45,287 bases of DNA from CAKTOF01 sp964544345 (GCA_964544345.1 CAZJBT010000001.1:1-45287); one strand, 5' to 3'; counted from the first letter of the stretch, positions 7,870 through 16,844 are shown. The notes: a model not told the origin generated them from the letters alone. Numbers and translations: made by a program.

Positions 7870-8484
7870 TCACTCGAACACGGACAGTCCGGAGAAGCCC
7901 ATGAAGGCCAGCGCGATCAGGCCGGCGGCGATCAGGGCGATGGGGAAGCCCTTGAAGCTCTCCGGGCAATCGTTGCCCTCGATGCGCTCGCGCACGGACG
8001 CGAACAGCTCGATGGCGAGTAGGAAGCCCAAACCGCCCGTCACGCCGTAGACGACGGACTCGAGGAAGCCGTACCCGTTCTGGATGTTCAGCAGCGCCAC
8101 GCCGAGCACCGCGCAGTTCGTAGTGATGAGCGGCAGGTAGATGCCGAGCGCCTCATAGAGCGCGGGCAGCACCTTCTGCAAAAACATCTCGACGAGCTGG
8201 ACGAGCGCCGCGATGACGAGGATGAACACGACGGTCTGCATGAAATTCAGATCCACGCCGAGCACGCTGGTCGTGGGATCGAGAAAGAAGTAGTTGACCA
8301 GCCAGGTGACCGCCGAGGCCACGCCCATGACGAAGGTGACGGCAATGCCCATGCCGAGTGCCGTGTCGGTCTTTTTCGACACGCCCATGAACGGGCAGAT
8401 GCCGAGGAATTGCGAAAAGATAAAGTTTTCGATCAAGATCGCGCCGAGCGCGATGGAAAGCAGACCGGTGAGACTGATACTCAT
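7870..8484 (-). CDS. rnfA: Rnf complex membrane subunit A
   Basis: A 204-residue polytopic membrane protein with six hydrophobic segments, homologous to RnfA/NqrE. RnfA and RnfE are inverted-topology partners that form the membrane core and bind a shared 2Fe-2S cluster through conserved cysteines. Here LGICPF near residue 29 and TNCAVLG near residue 122 carry them. The start overlaps the rnfE stop by 4 bp (ATGA), with GGAGGCGGCG upstream, which points to translational coupling. Confidence 0.97.
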   Translation of the reverse strand: MSISLTGLLSIALGAILIENFIFSQFLGICPFMGVSKKTDTALGMGIAVTFVMGVASAVTWLVNYFFLDPTTSVLGVDLNFMQTVVFILVIAALVQLVEMFLQKVLPALYEALGIYLPLITTNCAVLGVALLNIQNGYGFLESVVYGVTGGLGFLLAIELFASVRERIEGNDCPESFKGFPIALIAAGLIALAFMGFSGLSVFE

Positions 8485-9116
8485 TTCGCCGCCTCCTGCT
8501 TCTTCTTATTCTTATTCGTGAAATACTGCACCGCGGCGATCAGCGCGCCAAGCGTCAGGAAGCCGCCGACCGGCAGGATCATCAGCATAGCCGGATACTG
8601 CGACGGGATGATGCGGATGCCCTCGCCGCCGTTCAGCACGCCCGCGCCGAAGGTGCCGGCGCCGAGCAGCTCGCGCACGACGCACATGGCGATCAGCGCG
8701 AGCGTATAGCCGACGCCCTGCGCCAGGCCGTCCACCGCGGACGCGCCGATGGAATTCTTCGACGCGAATGCCTCCGCGCGGCCCAGGATGATGCAGTTGA
8801 CGACGATCAGCGGGATAAACACGCCGAGCGAATCGGACAGGTCGGGCAGGAACGCCTGGATCAGCAGGTCGACCATCGTGACGAAGCCGGCGATGACGAC
8901 AATGTACGCCGCGATGCGGATCTTTGACGGGATGACCTTGCGCAGCAGCGAGATGACGATATTCGAGCAGATGAGGATCGCCGTGACGGAGACGCCCATG
9001 CCGAGACCGTTGAACAGCGTCGTGGTGATGGCCATTGTCGAGCACATGCCGAGAAGCTGCACGAGCACGGGGTTCTGGGTCAGCAGACCCTCTTTGAACT
9101 GTTTTTTCACATTCAT
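8481..9116 (-). CDS. rnfE: Rnf complex membrane subunit E
   Basis: A 211-residue integral membrane protein homologous to RnfE/NqrD, partner of RnfA in the ion-translocating core. It begins KKQFKEGLLTQNPVLVQLLGMCSTMA, typical of the family. The cluster-binding cysteines are visible in LGMCSTMA and VNCIILGRAEAFASKN. GAGGAGGGTC precedes the start. It overlaps rnfA by 4 bp and follows rnfG by 13 bp. Confidence 0.97.
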   Translation of the reverse strand: MNVKKQFKEGLLTQNPVLVQLLGMCSTMAITTTLFNGLGMGVSVTAILICSNIVISLLRKVIPSKIRIAAYIVVIAGFVTMVDLLIQAFLPDLSDSLGVFIPLIVVNCIILGRAEAFASKNSIGASAVDGLAQGVGYTLALIAMCVVRELLGAGTFGAGVLNGGEGIRIIPSQYPAMLMILPVGGFLTLGALIAAVQYFTNKNKKKQEAAK

Positions 9117-9129
9117 GCTCTGACCCTCC

Positions 9130-9696
9130 TCAGCTCAGCAGCGCGCCCACGCACGCGAGCGCGGCGTTGACGCCCTTCGTGACGGCGCGGGATGTGATGG
9201 TCGCGCCGGTCAGCGCGTCGATGGAGCCGCCGTCCTTGGTGACGGCGAGCGTCCCGGATTGCCCCGCAAACTGACCGCGGAAGCTCTCACCGACCGAGGT
9301 GGCCGCCGCGGCGTTCGCGCCGAGACCGCTCGTCTCCGCGTGATCGACGATCGAGACGCCGGTGCAGCGTCCGTCGCGATCCACGCCGACGATCAGGGTG
9401 ATCGCGCCGCCGAAGCCCGACGGGACGGCCTGCACGACATAGCCTGCCGTCTCGCCGCCTGCGGTCGCCTGCCAGACGGTCTGGACGAGACCGGTCTCAT
9501 CGGTGAACTCCACCTCGCTGTAGTCGTCGAAGGTCAGCACCGCAGCCATCGCCTGCCGCGTCTTCTCGGCCTTGGCCTCGGCGATGCGGTCGGCCGTGAC
9601 GGCGTTGACCGCGCCGAGCAGCGCCGCGACGACGAGCGTGATGGCGAACAGCGTCAGCCCCAGCCGCGCGACATAGCCCTTACTTTGTGTCGTCAT
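9130..9696 (-). CDS. rnfG: Rnf complex flavin subunit G
   Basis: A 188-residue FMN-binding subunit anchored by one N-terminal helix (about 10-32), with the rest outside the cytoplasm. The motif DALTGATITS near residue 163 carries the threonine that receives covalent FMN from the ApbE flavin transferase. The start lies inside the 3' end of rnfD (17-bp overlap) after GGGAGGCGGCG. An apbE gene is not in this window. Confidence 0.96.
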   Translation of the reverse strand: MTTQSKGYVARLGLTLFAITLVVAALLGAVNAVTADRIAEAKAEKTRQAMAAVLTFDDYSEVEFTDETGLVQTVWQATAGGETAGYVVQAVPSGFGGAITLIVGVDRDGRCTGVSIVDHAETSGLGANAAAATSVGESFRGQFAGQSGTLAVTKDGGSIDALTGATITSRAVTKGVNAALACVGALLS

Positions 9697-10705
9697 CGCC
9701 GCCGCCTCCCTTGTTCTTTTTTGTTTTTTCCGGCTTGACGAAGCCGAAGCGTCTCGGCACGCCGACGCGATCGAGGAAGCACGCGCAGACGTTCATGATG
9801 AGGATCGCGTAGGAAACGCCCTCGGCGTACGAGCCGAAGTAGCGGATGAACACGGTCAGCGCGCCGCAGCCGATGCCATAGATGATCTGACCCCATTTTG
9901 TGACGGGCGAGGTCGTGTAGTCGGTCGCCATAAAGACGGCGCCGAGGATGAGGCCGCCCGAGCAGAGCTGCCAGAGCATCCAATCGATCCGGTCGTTGCC
10001 GCCGCGCGGGAACAGGAAGGTCAGCACCGCGACCGTACCGAGGAACGAGAGCGGGATGCGCGCGGAGATCACGTCGCGCATATAGAGGTATACGCCGCCG
10101 AGCAGCAGCAGCACCGCAGACGTCTCGCCGAGGCAGCCGCCGATGGAGCCGACGTAGAGGTCGAACATCGATACGCCGGGCGCGAGACCGGCCTTCAGCG
10201 CGGCGAGCGGCGTGGCCGCGGTCACTGCGTCGGCGTTCGAGCCGAACAGGCTGAGCGCCGCGCCGGGCGCAGTCCAGGTCGTCATCAGAACCGGCCACGA
10301 GAACAGGAACGCGCGCGCCGCGAGCGCAGGGTTCATGAAGTTTTGGCCAATGCCGCCGAAGAGCTGCTTGACGACGATGATGGCGAAGAAGTCGCCGATG
10401 ATGAGCGCCCAGTACGGGATCGTGACCGGGCAGACATAGGCCAGCAGCAGACCTGTGACGACAGCGGACAGGTCGCCGACGGTGCAGTCCTTCTTCAGCA
10501 GCTTACGGTAGCCCCACTCAAAGAACACGCACGCGCAGCACGAGACGATGCACACGACGAGCGCGCGCGGCCCGAAGAAATAGACCGAGCCGATGAGCGC
10601 GGGCAGCAGCGCAATGATCACGTCGAGCATGATCGAGCGCGTCGAGTCCGGCGCGTGGATGTGCGGCGAGACCGAGACGGTCAGGCTGTATTTCTTTTCC
10701 TCCAC
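9680..10705 (-). CDS. rnfD: Rnf complex membrane flavin subunit D
   Basis: A 341-residue membrane protein of the RnfD/NqrB family with about ten hydrophobic segments. The opening SLTVSVSPHIHAPDSTRSIMLDV and the block FGGIGQNFMNPALAARAFL are diagnostic. The flavinylation region reads DAVTAATPLAA (about residue 175), where the usual SGAT is weakened to TAAT but the threonine is kept. I chose a GTG start at 10705, because the longer frame runs into rnfC and AAGGAGGCGAG sits 9 nt upstream of this GTG. A Lys/Gly/Asp-rich C-terminal tail overlaps the rnfG start. Confidence 0.95.
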   Translation of the reverse strand: MEEKKYSLTVSVSPHIHAPDSTRSIMLDVIIALLPALIGSVYFFGPRALVVCIVSCCACVFFEWGYRKLLKKDCTVGDLSAVVTGLLLAYVCPVTIPYWALIIGDFFAIIVVKQLFGGIGQNFMNPALAARAFLFSWPVLMTTWTAPGAALSLFGSNADAVTAATPLAALKAGLAPGVSMFDLYVGSIGGCLGETSAVLLLLGGVYLYMRDVISARIPLSFLGTVAVLTFLFPRGGNDRIDWMLWQLCSGGLILGAVFMATDYTTSPVTKWGQIIYGIGCGALTVFIRYFGSYAEGVSYAILIMNVCACFLDRVGVPRRFGFVKPEKTKKNKGGGGDDDTK

Positions 10706-10719
10706 TTCTTCTCGCCTCC

Positions 10720-12030
10720 TTATTTCTTCGCTGCGGCGTCGCGCAGCTTCTGCTTGGCGTTTTTGAAGCTCTGCACGAGCGGGATGCCGGCGGGACAGAC
10801 GTAGGCGCAGCAGCCGCACTCGATGCAGTCTGTGACGTTTTTCTTCGTCAGACCCTCGAGGTCGTTCGCGCGCTCATATTTGTACATGTACAGCGGCATC
10901 AGGTGCATCGGGCACGCGTTCACGCAGCGGCCGCAGCGGATGCAGTGCGGCGTTTCCACCGAGCAGCGGTCGCGCGCCGTGAAGCAGGTGATGGCGTTCG
11001 AGCCTTTGATGACCGGGACGGACAGGTCGAACTGCGCCACGCCCATCATCGGCCCGCCCGCGAGCACCTTGTACGGCTCTTCGCGGAAGCCGCCCGCAGC
11101 CTCGATGAGGTCGGCAAACGGCGTGCCGATCGGCGCGAGGAAGTTCGACGGCCTTGCGATCGCCCCGCCCGTGACGGTGACGACGCGCCGCACCAGCGGC
11201 AGCCCCAGGTAGACCGCGTCATAGATGGCCGCGGCGGTCGCGGCGTTGAACACAGCGCAGCCGACGGCCGCCGGCAGCCCGCCCGGCGGGATCATGCGCC
11301 CCGTGATCGACTGGATGAGCTGCTTCTCCGCGCCCTGCGGGTAGCGCGTCTTCCGCACGCACAGCTCGATGCCGCCGCCCGTGCCGAGCAGGCGGCGCAG
11401 CGCTTCGATGGCCTCGGGCTTGTTGTCCTCGATGCCGATGTAGCCCTTCTCCAGCCCGAAGATCTGCATCAGGATGCGAAGGCCGCCGACGACGCGCTCC
11501 GGCGTCTCGCGCAGCAGCCGGTCGTCCGCCGTGATGTACGGCTCGCACTCGGACGCGTTGAGGATGACGGTGTCCACCTTGCCGATGCCGGACGAGAGCT
11601 TGATGTGCGCCGGAAACGTCGCGCCGCCCATGCCGGCGACGCCGGCCTGATGGATCATCTCCATCAGCTCCTCTGCCGTCAGGCCGTCGAGCGACTCATG
11701 CGGCGTGAGGTCGGGGCACGGCGTGTCCAGGCCGTCGTTGTCGATGACGACGGACATGACGCTCGAGCCGTTCGTGTGCGGCCTCAGTTCGACGGCGGCC
11801 ACAGTGCCGGAGACGGAGGCATGCACGGGGACGCACATGCCAGAGTTGTCGCCGATTTTCTGCCCAACCGTTACAGTGTCTCCCTTTTTGACCAAGGGCT
11901 GGCACGGTGCGCCAATGTGCTGGGACATGGGAATGACGACCTGTTTCGGGACAAAGACCTCGATCGGCTGGTCGCAGGAGAGCTGCTTCCGGCCGTTGGG
12001 GTGCACGCCGCCGAAGAAGGAGAACGCCAT
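10720..12030 (-). CDS. rnfC: Rnf complex NAD-side subunit C
   Basis: RnfC carries FMN and the NAD(H) site on the cytoplasmic face and passes ferredoxin electrons to NAD+. The 436-residue protein shows the lipoyl-like N-terminal region (PHTNGSS), the nucleotide loop GVAGMGGATFPAHIKL near residue 128, and two 4Fe-4S motifs: CIRCGRCVNACP near 362 and CIECGCCAYVCP near 401. The start at 12030 follows GAGGTGATCCCG; the longer frame upstream is AT-rich leader. First gene of the operon, with the promoter at 12083-12111. Confidence 0.97.
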   Translation of the reverse strand: MAFSFFGGVHPNGRKQLSCDQPIEVFVPKQVVIPMSQHIGAPCQPLVKKGDTVTVGQKIGDNSGMCVPVHASVSGTVAAVELRPHTNGSSVMSVVIDNDGLDTPCPDLTPHESLDGLTAEELMEMIHQAGVAGMGGATFPAHIKLSSGIGKVDTVILNASECEPYITADDRLLRETPERVVGGLRILMQIFGLEKGYIGIEDNKPEAIEALRRLLGTGGGIELCVRKTRYPQGAEKQLIQSITGRMIPPGGLPAAVGCAVFNAATAAAIYDAVYLGLPLVRRVVTVTGGAIARPSNFLAPIGTPFADLIEAAGGFREEPYKVLAGGPMMGVAQFDLSVPVIKGSNAITCFTARDRCSVETPHCIRCGRCVNACPMHLMPLYMYKYERANDLEGLTKKNVTDCIECGCCAYVCPAGIPLVQSFKNAKQKLRDAAAKK

Positions 12031-12082
12031 CGGGATCACCTCAGTTTCATAAGATAGGTCGGGAAACAATAAACTTATATTT

Positions 12083-12111
12083 ATATTAAATGAAATGTCC
12101 TGCAAATGCAA
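12083..12111 (-). promoter_or_regulatory. Probable sigma-A promoter of the rnf operon
   Basis: Minus strand TTGCAT (12111-12106), 17-bp spacer, TAATAT (12088-12083), in an AT-rich stretch about 45 nt upstream of rnfC. An overlapping register one helical step away is also possible. Confidence 0.55.
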
Positions 12112-12680
12112 GACGCGGGTCTTCGGCGAAAATGGTAATATTTTCAGGAAAAAACCGGCACTTTTCGGGGATTTTTACGATGTGCCTGCGCGGGGCAAAT
12201 GGGTCGGGAGGATCAGCCGCGCACGCGCAAACCGCCGGAATCCTTGAAAAAAACCAGTTCGGAAGACGGAGGAAAACAGAAAATTTCACCGAAAAAACCG
12301 GCGTTTTTTGGCGGCGGCAAACCATGCTGCCTGAAATTTGGAATTGACAGAGCTTTGTTAATGATGTATATTGTTTTTATCAGCGGACATGGCGAAATTG
12401 GCTACTATGACAAGACAAAAGGAATAATTTTCTTTTTGTGCAAGATATACAATTACGGAATAGCTCGAATTGTGCAACTTTACCGTCTCGTTTTGGGCTG
12501 CGGTGCGGAACCAATGGGCGGCCGACGGCCGGCGGGGCGGGTTCCGCGTTTGGCTGTCCGGGCGGAGAAAAGCAGGCGGCGCCCCTGCGCTGGTGAGAAA
12601 AGCCGGCAGGCTTTTTGAATATAGATCAAGCGACCGGCTCGCTACCGGCCCAAAATTTTACCTCGGGTGGTGTGTGAAAT
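12112..12680. other. Divergent control region between rnf and opp operons; long opp leader
   Basis: No convincing gene is present. 12112-12340 is AT-rich with poly-A/T tracts and a short hairpin around 12294-12306. After the opp promoter a leader of about 300 nt runs to the TTG start. It has a stem of GCGGAACC near 12506 with GGGTTCCGC near 12538 enclosing a GC-rich core, then GCAGG/CCCTGC near 12572-12589. A small T-followed hairpin lies at about 12598-12618 (AAAGCC/GGCTTTTT). No known riboswitch class was recognised. Confidence 0.5.
12344..12372 (+). promoter_or_regulatory. Sigma-A promoter of the opp operon
   Basis: TTGACA (12344-12349), 17-bp spacer and TATATT (12367-12372), a near-consensus match. 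Transcription would start near 12379, about 300 nt before oppB. Confidence 0.75.
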
Positions 12681-13670
12681 TTGATTAAGTACGTAATCAA
12701 ACGAATCCTCTGGATGATCCCGGTACTGCTCGGCGTTCTGTTTCTGGTCTTTACGATCAATCACTTTACGCCTGGCGACCCGGTCGTCAACCTGCTCGGC
12801 TCCAACTATACGCAGGAGCAGTACGACAGGAAAGAGGCGGAACTCGGCCTGGACAAGCCGTTCCTGGTGCAGTATGTCTCCTATGTTTGGGGCATCGTGA
12901 CCGAATTTGACCTCGGCACGTCGTACACCTCGAAGCGCGCGGTCGCCGATGAGATCATCGAGCGTGTACCGAACACGCTGAAGATCGGCATCTGGGGCGT
13001 CCTGTCCGCCATCTTTATCGCGATCCCGCTGGGCGTTCTGGCGGCAACGCACCAAGGCGGCGTGTACGATTACATAATCCGTATCGGCACGATCATCTTG
13101 GCCGCGCTGCCGAACTTCTGGGTCGCGCTGATGTCGATCATCATCTTCTCTCTGAAGCTCGGCTGGTTCCCGGCGTCAGGTCTCGACACCTGGAAGGGCT
13201 GGGTGCTGCCGGTCTTCTCGCTGGCCATCGGCCCGATCGCGTCGGTCGCCCGTATGACCCGTTCGTCGATGCTGGAGGTCATCCGTCAGGATTACATCCG
13301 CACCGCGCGCGCCAAGGGTCTGAAGCAGTCTGCCGTCACGCGCCGTCACGCGCTGAAGAACGGCCTGATCCCGGTCATCACTGTCGTTGGCTCGCAGATG
13401 AGCATGATCATGGGCGGCTCGATCCTTGTCGAGACGATCTTCTCCGTCCCCGGCCTCGGCACGCTGATGAACACCGCGATCTCTTCCAAGAACTATCCCG
13501 TTGTGCAGTCCGGCATCCTGATCATTTCGATCACCGTCTGCGTGATGAACCTGCTGGTCGACCTGGCCTATGCGTTCATCGATCCGCGCATCAAGGCGCA
13601 GTACTCGGGCGGTAAGAAGAAAAAGAAGGAAACCGAAAGCACTGCTTCGGCGGCACAGGAGGTGGCATAA
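12681..13670 (+). CDS. oppB: Oligopeptide/dipeptide ABC transporter permease, OppB/DppB type
   Basis: A 329-residue inner membrane permease. It opens with the usual MIKYVIKRILWMIPVLLGV helix, has six hydrophobic segments and carries the ATPase-contact EAA loop RQDYIRTARAKGLKQSAVTRRHALKNGLIP near residues 203-232. The C-terminal tail is Lys-rich. The start is an unusual TTG at 12681: an in-frame stop lies 6 bp upstream, the next in-frame ATG would remove the first helix, and a GGGTGGTG site precedes it. Operon order oppB-oppC-oppD-oppF is kept, but no substrate-binding protein gene is present before or after. Confidence 0.93.
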   Translation: MIKYVIKRILWMIPVLLGVLFLVFTINHFTPGDPVVNLLGSNYTQEQYDRKEAELGLDKPFLVQYVSYVWGIVTEFDLGTSYTSKRAVADEIIERVPNTLKIGIWGVLSAIFIAIPLGVLAATHQGGVYDYIIRIGTIILAALPNFWVALMSIIIFSLKLGWFPASGLDTWKGWVLPVFSLAIGPIASVARMTRSSMLEVIRQDYIRTARAKGLKQSAVTRRHALKNGLIPVITVVGSQMSMIMGGSILVETIFSVPGLGTLMNTAISSKNYPVVQSGILIISITVCVMNLLVDLAYAFIDPRIKAQYSGGKKKKKETESTASAAQEVA

Positions 13671-14555
13671 ATGGCAAAGACGAAAGCCGTTGAAGGCGAG
13701 CGCATTGTTGAGAAGCACAGCCAATGGGGCGATGTGTTCAAGCGCCTGATGCGTGATAAGCTGGCTGTTGTCGGCCTGGTCATCGTTATCTTCCTGATCC
13801 TTGTCGCTGTGTTTGCCAACTTCCTGGCGCCTTATGACTACACGATCCAGGATATCTCCAACCGTCTGGCCTGGCCGAGCAAGGAGCATCTGCTCGGCAC
13901 CGACAACTTCGGCCGCGACCTGCTCTCCCGTATTATCTACGGCGCGCGCACGTCGCTGCTGGTCGCGCTGATCTCCCTTGTCATTTCGACCGTCGTCGGC
14001 ATCATCCTCGGCGCGTTCGCCGGCTACTTTGGCGGCTGGGTCGAAACGATCATCATGCGTCTGACTGATATCCTGATGGCGATCCCGCAGATCCTAATGG
14101 CGGTATCCATACAGGCGGCGCTCGGTACAGGTACATTCAATACCTCGCTGGCGATCTCCATCTCCGGCATCCCAATGGGCGTCCGAATCCTGCGGGCACA
14201 GATCCTGTCCATCCGCGATCAGGAGTATGTCGAGGCCGCCGTGGCCACCGGCTCGGGCAGCATGCGCGTTCTGTTCCATCAGATCATGCCGAACTGCCTG
14301 GCTCCGCTGATCGTCGATATCTCACTCCGCGTCGGCATGGCCATCATGTCGATCTCCGGCCTGTCGTTCATCGGCCTTGGCGTCCAGCCGCCTACGGCAG
14401 AATGGGGCTCCATCATGACTGCCGGCCGTACCTACATCCGCGACTTCTGGCCGCTCGCCACGTTCCCCGGCGTCGCCATCTTCCTTACGCTGTTTGGCTT
14501 CAACGTGCTCGGTGACGGTCTCCGAGACGCGATGGATCCGAAGCTGAAGGATTAA
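13671..14555 (+). CDS. oppC: Oligopeptide/dipeptide ABC transporter permease, OppC/DppC type
   Basis: A 294-residue permease partner of OppB with the N-terminal OppC region (residues 15-65, including FANFLAPYDY), the LLGTDNFGRDLLSRIIYGARTSL block and about six membrane segments. The coupling loop is IRDQEYVEAAVATGSGSMRVLFHQIMPN near 181-208. The ATG directly follows the oppB TAA with no gap; AGGAGGTGGC within the oppB end is the ribosome binding site. Peptide import is the usual family role, and nickel-type variants exist, so the substrate is open. Confidence 0.93.
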   Translation: MAKTKAVEGERIVEKHSQWGDVFKRLMRDKLAVVGLVIVIFLILVAVFANFLAPYDYTIQDISNRLAWPSKEHLLGTDNFGRDLLSRIIYGARTSLLVALISLVISTVVGIILGAFAGYFGGWVETIIMRLTDILMAIPQILMAVSIQAALGTGTFNTSLAISISGIPMGVRILRAQILSIRDQEYVEAAVATGSGSMRVLFHQIMPNCLAPLIVDISLRVGMAIMSISGLSFIGLGVQPPTAEWGSIMTAGRTYIRDFWPLATFPGVAIFLTLFGFNVLGDGLRDAMDPKLKD

Positions 14556-14575
14556 GCGGGAGGAGGAGTAAACAC

Positions 14576-15556
14576 ATGGCATTGCTTGAAATCAAAAACC
14601 TGACGGTATACTTTGAGACCCGCGAAGAAACAGTCAAGGCTGTCAACGACGTTACCTTTTCCATCGAGAAGGGCGAGACGCTCGGCCTCGTCGGCGAGAC
14701 CGGCGCGGGCAAGACCACGACTGCGCTGAGCATTCTCCGCCTGGTCAGCGATACCGTCGGCCGCTACAAGAGCGGCGAGATCATCTATAAGGGCGAGGAC
14801 ATCCTCAAGATGGACGACAAAGAAGTCCGTAAGATCCGCGGCAACGAGATCTCAATGATCTTCCAGGATCCGATGACCGCCCTGAACCCGATCATCCGCG
14901 TTGTTGACCAGATCGCTGAGGGCCTGCGCATCCACAACGAGCACATGTCCAAAGCCGATGCGGTCAAGAAGGCGTCCGAAATGCTCGAGCTGGTCGGCAT
15001 TCCCGCCGAGCGCGGCCATGAGTATCCGCACCAGTTCTCCGGCGGCATGAAGCAGCGCGTCGTCATCGCCATGGCGCTCGCCTGCTCGCCGAAGCTGCTG
15101 CTGGCCGACGAGCCGACCACTGCGCTTGACGTCACCATCCAGGCGCAGGTGCTGGAGATGATGAACGACCTGAAGAAGGAGTTCGATTCCGCGATGCTGC
15201 TGATCACGCACGATCTCGGCGTCGTCGCCGAGACCTGCGACAAGGTCGCCATCATGTACGCCGGCGAGATCGTTGAGTACGGCTCGCTCGAGGACATCTT
15301 CGACCGCACCGCGCATCCGTATACCGAGGGTCTGTTCGGCTCGCTGCCGAGCCTTGATAAGGACGTTCACCGTCTCCGCCCGATCGAGGGTCTGATGCCT
15401 GACCCCGCCAACCTGCCGAAGGGATGCAAATTCCACCCCAGATGCAAGCAGGCGACCGAGGATTGCGCGAAGTATCATCCCGCGTCCGTCGAAATAGAGC
15501 CGGGTCACTTTGTACGCTGCCTCAAATATGGCGGAAAGGAGGAGGCTGACGTATGA
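14576..15556 (+). CDS. oppD: Oligopeptide ABC transporter ATP-binding protein, OppD type
   Basis: A 326-residue ATPase energising the OppBC pore. Walker A GETGAGKTT is at residues 40-48, the Q-loop in FQDPMTALNP, the signature FSGGMKQR near 155, Walker B LLLADEP near 177 and the switch His in LLITHDLG. The C-terminal oligopeptide-transport extension has GCKFHPRCKQATEDC and a later Cys, the pattern that holds a 4Fe-4S cluster in related DppD proteins. GGGAGGAGG precedes the ATG. It overlaps oppF by 4 bp. Confidence 0.95.
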   Translation: MALLEIKNLTVYFETREETVKAVNDVTFSIEKGETLGLVGETGAGKTTTALSILRLVSDTVGRYKSGEIIYKGEDILKMDDKEVRKIRGNEISMIFQDPMTALNPIIRVVDQIAEGLRIHNEHMSKADAVKKASEMLELVGIPAERGHEYPHQFSGGMKQRVVIAMALACSPKLLLADEPTTALDVTIQAQVLEMMNDLKKEFDSAMLLITHDLGVVAETCDKVAIMYAGEIVEYGSLEDIFDRTAHPYTEGLFGSLPSLDKDVHRLRPIEGLMPDPANLPKGCKFHPRCKQATEDCAKYHPASVEIEPGHFVRCLKYGGKEEADV

Positions 15557-16515
15557 GCGAGCTTCTGAGAGTTGAACATCTGAAAAAATATTTTAAGACC
15601 CCTGCGGGCTTCCTGCACGCGGTTGACGACGTTTCCTTTACCATCGACGAGGGTCGCACGCTCGGCGTCGTCGGCGAGTCCGGTTGCGGCAAGTCGACGC
15701 TTGGCCGTACCGTCCTGGGTCTGCTTGACGCCACCGACGGCAAGATCTTCTTCCGCGGTCAGGATATCACCGAGGCCAAGGGCAAGGAGAGAAAAGAGCT
15801 CCGCAAGGATATGCAGATCATCTTCCAGGATCCGTTCTCCTCGCTGAACCCGCGCTACTGCGTCAAGGAGCTGATCGCCGACCCGCTGGAGACCTATAAG
15901 ATCTACAAGGATAAGGCTCAGCTCGAGAAGCGCGTCGAGGAACTGATGGATACGGTCGGTCTGGCCAAGCGCCTGGCGTATGCCTACCCGCACGAGCTTG
16001 ACGGCGGCCGCCGTCAGCGTATCGGCGTCGCCCGCGCCCTGGCGCTGAACCCGAAGTTCATCGTCTGCGACGAGCCGGTTTCCGCGCTCGATGTGTCCAT
16101 CCAGGCGCAGATCCTCAACTTGCTGCAGGATCTGCAGGAGGAAAGGGGTCTGACCTACATTTTCGTCACGCATGACCTGTCTGTCGTCAAGCACATTTCA
16201 GACGATATCCTCGTCATGTACGTCGGCTCGATGGTCGAAAAGTGCCCGGCCGATACGCTCTTTGAGGTGCAGCTCCATCCGTATACCAAGGGTCTGATGA
16301 GCGCCATTCCGATCCCGAACATCCATCTGGAGAAGAAGCGTGTCATCATGCAGGGCGAGCTGACCAGCCCGGTCAACCCGAAGCCCGGCTGCCGCTTCGC
16401 CAACCGCTGCCCGTACGCGAAGGTGCTCTGCCAGAAGGAGCAGCCGAAGCTCGAGGAGGTTCTTCCGAACCACTTTGTCGCCTGCCACTACGTCAGAGAG
16501 ATCAATAACCTCTGA
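15553..16515 (+). CDS. oppF: Oligopeptide ABC transporter ATP-binding protein, OppF type
   Basis: A 320-residue second ATPase of the importer. Walker A GESGCGKST is at 41-49, Walker B FIVCDEP follows, and the switch His is in FVTHDLS. The ABC signature reads ELDGGRRQR near 147-155, so the invariant serine of LSGGQ is Asp here. This change occurs in a subset of OppF-type proteins and may make one ATP site degenerate. The C-terminal extension keeps the cysteines (GCRFANRCPYAKVLC). The start overlaps oppD as ATGA, with GGAAAGGAGG upstream. Confidence 0.95.
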   Translation: MSELLRVEHLKKYFKTPAGFLHAVDDVSFTIDEGRTLGVVGESGCGKSTLGRTVLGLLDATDGKIFFRGQDITEAKGKERKELRKDMQIIFQDPFSSLNPRYCVKELIADPLETYKIYKDKAQLEKRVEELMDTVGLAKRLAYAYPHELDGGRRQRIGVARALALNPKFIVCDEPVSALDVSIQAQILNLLQDLQEERGLTYIFVTHDLSVVKHISDDILVMYVGSMVEKCPADTLFEVQLHPYTKGLMSAIPIPNIHLEKKRVIMQGELTSPVNPKPGCRFANRCPYAKVLCQKEQPKLEEVLPNHFVACHYVREINNL

Positions 16516-16683
16516 GCCTGGGCGGCGCAACGCCGATCCTCCTGGGGCGGCTGAGCGCAAAAACGATTTGTCTTCGCATTACCGCGACAGCGGCAAACAG
16601 TTGGCGTGAGGAGAGAGATCCCTTCGCGCCGGGCTGTGGAAAGCGCCCGGAATAAACGCCTGCTTTTATGATAGGCAGCAAAA

Positions 16684-16716
16684 GGGGCTGTTGCAATTCG
16701 TTGCAGCAGCCCCTTT
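16684..16716 (+). terminator. Terminator of the opp operon
   Basis: A 13-bp stem (16684-16696 with 16701-16713, one G-U) capped by a TTCG tetraloop, with TTT after it and A-rich sequence before it. The 330-bp gap between oppF and the next gene otherwise holds only the next promoter. Confidence 0.8.
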
Positions 16717-16773
16717 CCGGCAGAGCGTCCCTCGTATCCCGCGGCGCGGCCGATCGCCAGGCAATCATATCAC

Positions 16774-16802
16774 TTGCACTACGGGAGATCTTCTCGTATA
16801 AT
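16774..16802 (+). promoter_or_regulatory. Sigma-A promoter of the first ene-reductase gene
   Basis: TTGCAC (16774-16779), 17-bp spacer, TATAAT (16797-16802). Transcription would begin near 16809, giving a leader of about 36 nt. Confidence 0.8.
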
Positions 16803-16844
16803 AGTTCCGCGAAAAACAATAACAATAAGACAAAGGAGCCGACT

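Noticed and set aside
12199..12618. 139-codon frame in the opp leader
   Set aside because: No ribosome binding site, composition unlike neighbours, and it crosses the opp promoter; I treat the region as untranslated.
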